Shown here in pieces: positions 55,803 through 64,000 of a stretch of DNA of 64,000 bases. The stretch is from Mesostigma viride (Eukaryota; Streptophyta; Mesostigmatophyceae; Mesostigmatales; Mesostigmataceae). The translations under genes and the position numbers were made by a program. Position 1 is the first letter of the stretch, and every line of letters begins with the position of its first letter. The notes under the pieces were generated by a model. That model saw only the letters and a program-made list of their open reading frames with translations. It made no database searches and was not told the origin of the DNA. The DNA is taken from NCBI GenBank assembly GCA_009746045.1, contig RPFO01000167.1, forward strand, positions 2,642,648 to 2,706,647, written 5' to 3'.

Positions 55803-57501
55803 CCCCTAAATGGGCAGAAATACTGCCGATGCATCGGCTGTAACTTAACAATTTTGCAAACCAGATGCCATCCAACCCACCCATATCCAATGGCTGTCCT
55901 TGGGGGCCAAGCATGTCCATGAGTTGCCCTTCGGGTTGGTATATCACAACCTTACATATATGCAGGGTAGGCCATGTATAACTGCCGTCAAAGTCAGGGG
56001 GGTCAAGACGATCGTTTTCATTTTTGGTAGAATGTGCATTTTGAATTATGTTGTAAGAGCTAGGCACCTACCACTTCAGGGATGATAAACAATTAGTTGC
56101 TGAACAGTTTGAGCCATTGGGGTCATCATTTGGGTGGGTATACCAGCAGTTACACCCAGTACAGCCCATAGGGGTACCGTTGGTAAAAAGCAACCAAGGG
56201 GGTAGGAGTGGGCATACTACCTACTAATACCTACTAATATGGCCCCCAACCATGCCACACAATACATTTCCCTTCCACAATGATGGGGAAACATAACTGC
56301 ATCATCACACTGCCCTTACATGGCACCTATGTGCAGGTGCCACCTTGTCCATGCACGTAGGTAGCGTGGTACGGATACCCTACGCAAGGCATGCATTCTA
56401 GGAGGCAGCCACCAACAAACTAGTGATTTTAAGCCTATTTCAGCTTGCCCGAGCAAGGATAAACTAGGCATAAGCTGCTATAGCTTGCCAGGTGATGGCC
56501 AGCACACCTGGTGGCACATGCTGAGAATGGGAAGCTTCTACTCACCGGTTACATGCTTGATGATGCCACAGAGACCAGCCAACTGCCTCACACTCATGCA
56601 ATATGTGTGTGGGAAATGTATAACAAACATATATGGAGGTATTCAAACCCATACAGCCTCTAAAACTTATCACCATCACCCTGTGGCAGGTCAACTGACT
56701 GAGGGAAGCATCTAAGAAGGGTGTTTTAGAAAGGGGCCAGGCCAGGGTCAAGAAAGAGCATGAATCATGCAAAAAGAATGTGCTACACAAGCTAGAACGT
56801 ATATATAAACGTCAAACATCGATAGGAAAACGATGATTAAGCTTTACCATGCATGGATGGCGTTACCTTGGCCCAGGCGGTGGCCGCAAAATGGCGCATT
56901 TCGGCACACCAAAGTTGTGCAGCATGGTCGCTGGATTCGGCGATTTCTGGCCACCCTTGCACGTTTACGACTACTATGTATCATAAAAAGTACAAAGAAA
57001 CCAATATATCCTTTAAAATACGCCGGAAAGGTATTGCTGTCAACGTTTCTATCGTCCGGCCTGATCGCAGTTTTTTCCAGCAAGAACGCTGCCGACACCT
57101 ATCAAATGGCATTCCCGCGAACCAAAAATTGGCCTGTATCATCTTTAGGACGTATAAAACCAATTTCCTAAGTTTGGCCAGAAAATTCGAACGCAAACGT
57201 AAATGCCATGCGTGGGCGCAAGCCGCCATGGCCAGGTCGTCGTTTTCCGGAATGCACGTTTTACGTGAAAAAGTACCCTGACCCCTTGTACTTTGACCGG
57301 CCAGAACACCTCTATAACTTTGTCAGAAGTATGCAAACCCTAGTACCATGCTGTGAGGAAAATTATAAACTTTCGATCTTCTCAGCTAAACTTTTCCTAA
57401 TTCTCAATAGTTTTCGCGGCATTTGGTCCCCCGAGAAGGGGCCGACGTGTCGGCTGTAACTCAGTTTTAGGCGGAAAATCGGCAGCCAGACCATTTAGGG
57501 G
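55803..57501. mobile_element. Second piggyBac-like TTAA element, non-autonomous
   Basis: TTAA at 55799-55802 and 57502-57505. Termini CCCCTAAATGG / CCATTTAGGGG are perfect over 11 bp, with a second pair of related blocks inside (ccgatgcatcggctgtaact near 55840; tgtcggctgtaactcag near 57450). The interior (1.7 kb) has ORFs up to about 140 codons but no DDD transposase that I can recognise. Confidence 0.72.
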
Positions 57502-57505
57502 TTAA

Positions 57506-58120
57506 GGGGCTAAAAGAATGAGTAAGGAGTATACATTACAAAGGGAAAAAGAAAAAATAGAAAGAAAGAAAGAAAAAAGATAAGAAGATGTAAAAGATAA
57601 TAATACGAACAAAAATAAATAAAAACAAAGTAAAGAGTAATAACAAAAACATAAATGGAATACAGGAAGGTCATGGCTGGGATTGATGTGGTGAGGCACA
57701 GGCGATGTTGGAGTATGGGTCAGGAGTTCGATTTTTCAGCTAGAATTAATAGACACGTGACTGGCTGACTGCGTCACGTGAGCGTACTGAAGTCATCAGT
57801 GGGAGGGGAACATGGGATGGAATGGATGGTGTAAGCTATCTAGGTCGGTCCTAGCTAGTTACAGGGTTGCGGGCACCACGGCCCGAATCGCTGTGAGTGC
57901 CATACGCGGTCACGCGCGGAGCCCCCCCAGATTTGGGGGTGCTCTCCTTCATCACTACTAGCTTGCCATCTATCCTTGCGTACCATATTACAGACAAAAC
58001 AGGAGGCTGCCCGGGTGTGAGCCCGTCACGTCTAGTGTAGCACATGTCCATGCCGAGTCAGTCTATGATCATGGAAAGTCGATCCACGGGTGGCGGCCCT
58101 GCCGCGCGCGGGCCTGGGGA
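57506..58120. other. No firm gene; one minus-strand ORF of uncertain status
   Basis: An A/G-rich stretch (57540-57640) is followed by a minus-strand open frame 58051-57849 (GLTPGQPPVLSVIWYARIDG) with coding-like composition. It lies downstream of a minus-strand LINE remnant and may be its diverged end or an unrelated last exon. Confidence 0.35.
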
Positions 58121-58124
58121 ACGC

Positions 58125-58600
58125 CAGGTGAGGACATATCGCGCAGGCTGGGCGGGCTTGGTGCCAGCTAGTCTATATCTGATGTGTCTACCTGATCTGT
58201 GCGGGCCAGGTGCCCGGCTAGGCCCAGGCGCCTGTGCCTAGCTAAGAATGTGGGAAACATGGGGCAAATCAGCGTACAAATCCTCATTGTCTCTTTGAAA
58301 TCCTCATTACTAATGTGTGCACAAACCAAAGGGGACAGTTAGGCAGCATCTTGGTGACATTACCATGGAGTCGTTGCTCCAGCTCCTGCGTCAGTGTCCA
58401 GGTCTCGGTGCCGTAGGTCAGGATCGTCAGAATCACGACCTTGAAGAGGTCACGCTTCAATGACGATCCGCCGGGTAGGGCGGGGCTGCTCCACCAGCGG
58501 CGGTGGTCATGGAGTTGCGCCCACGCGCCAATGATGCCGATCCGTATCGTCAGGTCGTCCTAGCTCGCAGTCGGGAAGCCAACTGCCGAGCGGCTCCGTA
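58125..58600 (-). pseudogene. LINE ORF2 C-terminal remnants, minus strand
   Basis: Minus-strand translation shows LFKVVILTILTYGTETWTL (about 58450-58390) and HLARTDQVDTS (about 58210-58170), the same blocks as in LINE-B and LINE-C ORF2, in broken frames. Confidence 0.7.
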
Positions 58601-58656
58601 GGGGTCCTTTCAAGAGGATAATTCGAATTATCCTCTTGAAAGGACCCCTACGGAGC
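58593..58656. repeat. 64-bp perfect palindrome
   Basis: Centre between 58624 and 58625 (aattc/gaatt). Each 32-nt arm starts gctccgtaggggtcctttca. There is no spacer and no mismatch. Confidence 0.97.
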
Positions 58657-58834
58657 AGTATAGGGAGGCCGGCCTATCCCTATACGGCCGGCCCCTGGGA
58701 CCAGTGCCCTAATATGGGCTGACGTGCTGCCAACGGTGGCGTGTCAGCGCCTCAGCGGTCCGACACGCCCCGGGCAACGGCGGCGCGTCAGCCGACTGAC
58801 GCGTGCCAAAAACCGGCCCTTACAAAAAGCACTG

Positions 58835-59130
58835 CCCAGAATGTATTAAGAGCCATACGCCCCTTCTCAGGGATATGTGCAACATGTACTCCCAACGGAG
58901 ATAGGTTCCAATTTTATTTAGTTTTAATTTAATCCGTCCATCCATTGGGGTTTATACTCCGTGACTCCCCAACGGGAGCACGTACGCGTTTAATTAATTA
59001 ATCAAACTCGTGCTCCCGTTGGGGGAGTCACGGAGCATTAATTACCCCGATGGGGATCCATGATGGTACACGCAATCCTACCGGTCTAAGCTATCTAAAA
59101 AAACTGTCCGGTCTACTCTATAACTATGGT
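58835..59130. mobile_element. Type-A tail, then two type-C tails facing each other
   Basis: A type-A tail runs 58835-58925 (+). A type-C tail end (+) at 58930-58995 is joined through taattaattaatt to a type-C tail on the minus strand (59003-59130), tail to tail. Both type-C hairpins are kept. Confidence 0.72.
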
Positions 59131-59186
59131 GCCCGCGACCGGCCCTAGGGGTCTTGTCTAGCATGGCGCATGCTTTCCACATCATT

Positions 59187-59575
59187 GTGGGCTGGGCCCA
59201 GTGATGTTAGACGCCGCAAGGCCCGCACCTTCAAAGAACAGCTAGTAGAGGACATGGGGGGCCTAGGCCTCTCTGTGATTTGGAAGAAGATGATGGACAA
59301 TTAAGGCCAAGTGGGCCCAGGTCATAGAGGACAACGAGCCCCCCCCAGTGGGGAAGCGCCCGCGTGTGCAATCCCGTGGGAGGCACGCCAGATAGCTCCC
59401 CTAGGGCAGCGTGCGGCTGCCTAGAGATAGATGTAGTAGTTAGAATGCTGTTAGATAGATGTAGTATGTAGCCGATGTAGATAGATTAGACCGGTAGGAC
59501 TGTTTGCACCCATCCATCCACCATCCATCGGGGATAATGCTCCGTGACGTACTCCCCAACGGGAGCACGAGTCTA
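59187..59575 (+). mobile_element. 5'-truncated LINE-C copy
   Basis: Nearly the same as 26588-26920 plus the end of the LINE-C tail. The ORF2 end is broken by a 4-base insertion (gacaattaaggcc). Hairpin near 59541-59561 with cgtactcccc-aacg-ggagcacg. Confidence 0.78.
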
Positions 59576-59846
59576 TTCCACATGTGCAAACGCGCGGCTT
59601 CCCCACTGCAGGGGGGTTACGTTGTCCTCTATTAATTATTAATTAATTAGGAACATATAACTCCACATGCTATACATGTACTCCCATTCCACGAGCCACG
59701 AGCCACGAGCCACGAGGTAGCCATGGCTGACGGCGGAGCTCATAACTTTCACGTTTGAGCCCCAAATTCAGCTGTGAATATCACTATCGCTTCGTCTTTC
59801 TAAGACGCACATGCTGATATAATTTTCCGAATCTAAAACGCAATAT

Positions 59847-61206
59847 ATGACGAGCAAACGTCCTTTGACGCAACGCAGTTTGGCGGATGCGCTCGCCCAT
59901 GAAAATGCGGCAGCTGCGGCTGCAGCTTCGCCATCAGGTCCGGCAGGCAGCGATGACACTAGTCGTGCACTGGTGGTCACCCAGCAGCCTCCCGGGCTTA
60001 ATGCCTCGCCATCGGCATCGCCTGACCCGAAACGCACCCGCCCAGCCGACAAAACAGGATGGTCCCGCCCCTCGGAACCGCGCTTTCGGCCCCACCCTTT
60101 CAAGGTCGATGATCACGACTGGAACAACATGTCTCCTTACGATGCTATGGACTGCATCTTCTTCGGGGACTACGCCTCGCTTTACGACCTGTGCCTCCAT
60201 CTCTACGACCAAGGTCGCCTCCTCGGCAACAGCGGCAGCCGCTGGCAAACCCACGGTGCCCTGCTTGGCTGCCCCCGCCCCCAGCTCCAGCACACCATCC
60301 TCAACTCCCTTCTCCAGCGCTCTGACGACGAGATCTGGGCTCCATCCATCTCCGCCCCCACCCTCCGTTCCATCCTCACGGAAGCCTTTCAGCAGCACGT
60401 GACCCCCCTTGCTGCTGACGTCGCAGCAATGGGTGGCATGCTGGCTGCTGAACTTCCTCACATTTCCGCCGCTGCCGCCTCCACCTCCACTGCCATTTCC
60501 GCCTCCACTGCCGACATCAAAGCCCAGCTCCTCGACCTCGACCAACGCCTTCAAGCCACCGCCAACGCCCTTGAGAGCTTGCATGACACCGCCGGCCTCA
60601 CCGCCCAGGCGGTGAAGGACATCGCCGCCCAGCCGGCTCCTGCTGGCCCGGTCGGCGATGCTCCCTCCACCTGGGCGGACTTGCTTAAGCAACACACCAC
60701 CTCCACCACCTCCACCATCTCGGCACAACTCAAGCAACAAGCCCTCGACCTTCGCGAGGAAGCCGACATCGCCCGGCGCAGCCACAATGTCATCATGAGT
60801 CGTCAAGCACTTCGACCAGCCGGCAGGTGAGACCTCCACGAGCCTTCTTGAGGCATTTAAGCGCGACATTCTTGCCCCCATGCTACTCACTGGTGAGCTG
60901 GACATGTCGGCTGTCCGCCTCCCCGCGCGCGGGGAAGGCTGGCCCGGCACCCGTGCTCCTCACCTTTAAGTACATGGCGGACAAGCTGTCGTTCCTTAAA
61001 TGCCGCAAGAAGCTCTCGAGGACTCGCTTCACGCTGGACGACGACTTGACCCTGGCCCAGCAACAGCGGCGACGCGAGCTATGGACGACCTACCTTCAGC
61101 TCCGGCCGGCAGAGCGCAAGGGGGAAGCCGGTATACTGGAGGGGGGCGGTCATCCACGTTAATGACCACAAGCCCTGGCAGGCCCCCCCTGCCACCTCAG
61201 ACTAGG
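59847..61206 (+). pseudogene. ORF1 protein of copy 3, best-preserved N-terminal part
   Basis: Open from ATG 59847 for 327 codons. It contains MTSKRPLTQRSLADALAHEN, an Ala/Pro-rich stretch, the block IFFGDYASLYDLCLHLYDQG, Ala/Ser/Thr linkers and a heptad-rich helix (LLDLDQRLQATANALESL). A 7-bp insertion (atgagtc) near 60797 shifts the frame; the C-terminal RRM-like part (PVLLTFKYMADKLSFLKC) continues in another frame to about 61200. Presumed RNA-binding protein of the element. The N-terminal block is unknown to me. Confidence 0.65.
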
Positions 61207-61338
61207 GAATATATACCAGTAGTGTAGATTAGTCAGGCTTAGCCTAGCATGTGGCCCACGCGCATGTGCACCCATAATGGCCCCCATGGATGATGCCTTC
61301 AGATAGCCACGCTATAACGGGACCCCCATGGATGTTGC

Positions 61339-61925
61339 ATTAAGAATTTAGCCATGCTACGCAGTGCAGAGAGATGCTCTCTGTCGAGAAGCCATGCCCT
61401 AGCTCTTGTATAGCCATGATGATCTTCCCCCACATGACATACTCCCCCTTAGCTGGGCATAGTGTGAAGATCATGAGGGTGCAGGTGCCCTAGTGCACCT
61501 AGAGCAAGTGTTGTTTACATTCCCACCCTTGCAGGAAGTAGCTTAGAATGTATGATAGGCCATATGCCCCTTCTCTGGGCTATGTGCTACATATACTCCC
61601 AACGGAGTTATGTTACAATTCAATTCAATTCAATTCAATTCAATTCAATATAACTCCGTTTGGAGTACATGTAGCACATATCCCTGAGAAGGGGCATATG
61701 GCTTTTTATACATTCTGGGCTACTTCCTGCAAGGGTGGGAATGTAAGCTACCCTTGCTCTAGGTGCACCAGGGCACCTGCACCCTCATGATCTATCAAGC
61801 TATGCCCATCTAAGGGGGAGCCTGTCATGTGGGGGAAGATCATCATGGCTATACAAGAGCTAGGGCATGGCTTCTCAACAGAGAGCATCTCTCTGCATGC
61901 ATAGGCATAGCATGGCTAAATTCAT
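61339..61925. repeat. Tail-to-tail inverted repeat of two type-A tails
   Basis: The arm 61339-61613 (+) and its diverged reverse complement 61648-61925 are separated by about 30 bp of (caatt)n. The right arm is the 3' end of a minus-strand LINE copy. Confidence 0.9.
61589..61613 (+). other. 3'-terminal RNA hairpin, ORF1-element copy 3
   Basis: ACATA-T-ACTCC-CAAC-GGAGT-TATGT. The fifth lower-stem pair is A-T, where other copies have G-C or C-G. Confidence 0.78.
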
Positions 61926-62029
61926 TGTCCAAGTTGTGTGCAAATTCCAATCGTTGTCCTCTATGACCTGATCCCACTTGGCCTTTTCCATAATCTTTTT
62001 CCGAATCACGTGCTTAATTAATTGATTGA
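61926..62029 (-). pseudogene. End of a LINE ORF2, minus strand
   Basis: Reverse complement of the LINE-C-like coding end (KKIMEKAKWDQVIEDN), joined almost directly to the type-A tail at 61925. Truncated at its 5' side by the LTR at 62030. Confidence 0.65.
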
Positions 62030-62730
62030 TGTAACGACTAAAAATGTTGTGTTTGCAACAGCCTCAGTTTCAACATTGATGTGAAAAGATCTTTATACCT
62101 GGGTTGGAGTCGCGACAGATAACTTCACGTCCAGAGAAGCAATGAAGATGGATCTTCAACAGTTAAGGGAATGAGTCCCCACCCTTGTTAGACACAACAG
62201 ACAATGTTATATCCAAGTCGACTATCTGTTGAAGTTATAGTTGACTTTTAGCGAGGGTTCATTTGGTTGATGAAACAAGGAATCCCTTGAATTACACCAT
62301 AGCTTAGCTTTCTTACACGCACACATGCACGGCCGCCACAAACAGTATAAAAGTCATCGTGCACGCAGAGTCGGCTCAACCCTAACCCGAAAGAACCAAT
62401 CAAAAGTGAGGATCACTCAAGGTAAGATCCTGTCCTCAGAATCCACAACACAGCACAAGGCCAGCACTACAGAATCTCCGTGACCTGGAACCAGATCCAC
62501 CAGGTACGACAGTCTTAAAGAGAATCTATGACTGGCTGAACTAAACCATGCAAAGTACCCCACGTGGATCAGGCCACGACCAATGAGGGTAGAACAATAA
62601 TTCGACAGATCTCAGCAGGCCCAATATCAATCATACGTCGAAGCCTCCTAACTATCCAAATAATTGTCCCCAAGAACTCATAATAAGGTCACCAGTAGGA
62701 AAACTTTGGATGTAACATTTGGTTGTTACA
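62030..62730 (-). repeat. LTR of a third LTR retrotransposon (Element 3)
   Basis: 701 bp from tgtaacgac to ggttgttaca, so TG...CA with inverted ends tgtaac/gttaca. On the right it abuts tatctccccctcaag, whose complement cttgagggggagata is a good polypurine tract. This makes it the 3' LTR of a minus-strand element that continues past the window. A tataaaag on the + strand at 62346 argues the other way, so orientation is not certain. The PPT form resembles Ty1/copia elements of plants. Confidence 0.6.
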
Positions 62731-64000
62731 TATCTCCCCCTCAAGACAGGAACTCCCAGTTCCTAGAAGCCAAGAAGAATAAACAACAACCTACACAAGA
62801 ACAACACAACAATAAACAGGAAGTCCACCATCTCTTGGGACAAGCAGATGGGTTTTTACATCCCTGAAGCCAGGGCCTCCTATCTCATAAACATCTAGTC
62901 ACAGGTGCTTAAAGAAGACAAGTCACATCCTTATCCACTACAAGCCCAGATAATCACAGCAATACGGGAAGTCATCCCGTCATCATTCTGGAATTCTGGA
63001 ACTCTGGACTGGAACATCAGAACTGGAATGGAGCCCCCCCATCATCCATCCTGGAATCCCCCCCCTCACACCACAATCCAAAGCCCCCTTTCCTTCTCAG
63101 CCCTGTTCCTCACAGGCTATACCAATCCCCATTCAGGCCACCTTGCCATTGGGTCCACACATGGGAAACTGCTCGTGGGCCAACTCTCGTCAGTTCCTGC
63201 TGACCTGCAGCACCATGCAAGTCTCAGTAGCCCCTGCCACCATCTGGACAGCATAGCGAAAGCATGCCCCAGGAGAGGAGCACCACAGACTGACTCGCCG
63301 GGTCCATCACCCAAGTAGAGGACGTCTTGTGCCTGCTCACCCCTGATCTGTACGCTCACCAGAACTGCAGAAAGGTCTTGACCACAGACCACTTAGCACC
63401 TATCAGGGCACCAGCACCCGTAGTGGCATCAGACGGACCCTAAGTTCCACAGTGTACTGGGGCAACCCGGGATTGCAAAAGAGGTAGAAGTCTCCAAAGG
63501 AAAACACCTTCTGGCTGAGCTGGAGAAAGAAGGAACCAAATCAAAGTCACCCTTCTGAACTGAAACTCCAACAGCTCCCGGTAGGAAGCCTCTCCCATAC
63601 TCACTGGCTGCAACTGAGTAAATGCCTCCTTCAAGGCCTCAGGTAAGGCTGCTAGCATGTCCTGCCCCTCAGTAGGCCTCATATCAAACTCAGGTCCTGG
63701 TGACAATGCATACATCCTATGCAGCAGATGAGCCACAAAAAGGGGAGCCACTCTCATACAGGCTGGTGTGCATACATGAACCACGTGTCTTAATCATACC
63801 AGGCATCAAGCCCTAGGTGAACAACTCCATATGTCGGGGTACAACACAGAAGTCACTCTCCATGTGCCATCCAGGCTCAGATCCCCTCAACCATCCTCAG
63901 AAGCTGGTCACCAAAATCTGGATGTCATCTCAGCTTAGTCCACCAAACTCCCACCAGAGTCCATCCCACTCAACTCAGATCCCAGTCGGATTCGATGAGT
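62731..64000 (-). mobile_element. Internal region of Element 3 (partial)
   Basis: Lies inside the LTR/PPT boundary. Minus-strand ORFs 63392-63117 and 63784-63440 are the longest; I recognise no retroviral domain in them. The rest of the element is outside the window. Confidence 0.4.

Larger units (their letters stand above)
59690..61640 (+). mobile_element. ORF1-only element copy 3
   Basis: Shares leader, ORF1 and type-A tail with the copies at 19072 and 23479. Hairpin 61589-61613 is followed by a (caatt)n tail. No reverse transcriptase. Confidence 0.8.

Noticed and set aside
55591..56067. 158-residue minus-strand ORF
   Set aside because: Part of it looks protein-like (PDFDGSYTWPTLHI), but it straddles the terminus of the TTAA element and has no splice or homology support; left uncalled.
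59934..60950. 338-residue minus-strand ORF opposite ORF1 copy 3
   Set aside because: Antisense of the ORF1 coding sequence, which is supported by conservation with the two other copies on the plus strand.

Overview
This window is nuclear DNA from a photosynthetic eukaryote, most likely a green alga with a large, repeat-rich genome. Evidence: a plastid-targeted plant-type delta-aminolevulinic acid dehydratase; genes with short exons and GT-AG introns; TGTAA polyadenylation motifs of the chlorophyte type; and dense LTR and non-LTR retrotransposons. I cannot name the species.

Left third (1-17 kb) holds the host genes. Gene A (+) shows only its last two exons (906-1007, 2924-3139). It has a 48-bp minisatellite upstream of the first visible exon and a TTAA-flanked piggyBac-like element in its last intron. 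Gene B (-, 14232 to about 6160) is a spliced gene that I assembled from eight exons whose reading phases agree, with one short exon missing. It encodes a signal peptide, a lumenal domain and one membrane span. Nearly every intron of gene B carries its own tandem array. ALAD (+, 15100-16362) is intronless and is divergent from gene B.

Middle (17-52 kb) is a nest of retrotransposons. Pieces of several LINE families and ORF1-only relatives sit side by side and inside one another, many with readable target-site duplications (TSDs). A 5'-truncated LINE-B copy (28052-51917) was hit by a Ty3/gypsy chromovirus (Gypsy-1, 28095-51514, TSD cctgg). Gypsy-1 was then hit by a 5'-truncated LINE carrying a restriction-like endonuclease (32571-33500, 13-bp TSD) and by a second chromovirus in the opposite direction (Gypsy-2, 34440-46098, TSD taaag). 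Both chromoviruses have the same unusual layout: LTR, small RNase-HI hybrid-binding-domain ORF, gag, pol with chromodomain, a large third ORF, polypurine tract, LTR.

Right part (52-64 kb) holds a TIR element, a two-exon 2H phosphoesterase gene (53657-54920), a second TTAA-flanked element, further LINE and ORF1-element copies including a tail-to-tail inverted pair, a 64-bp perfect palindrome, and the edge of a third LTR element.

The signals I rate highest are: (1) a bulged 3'-terminal RNA hairpin with clear covariation, shared by all the LINE and ORF1-only families here; (2) the extra ORF0 (hybrid-binding domain) and ORF3 conserved between two otherwise divergent chromoviruses; (3) intronic tandem arrays that lack the dinucleotide AG on the sense strand of their host gene although AG is common on the other strand.
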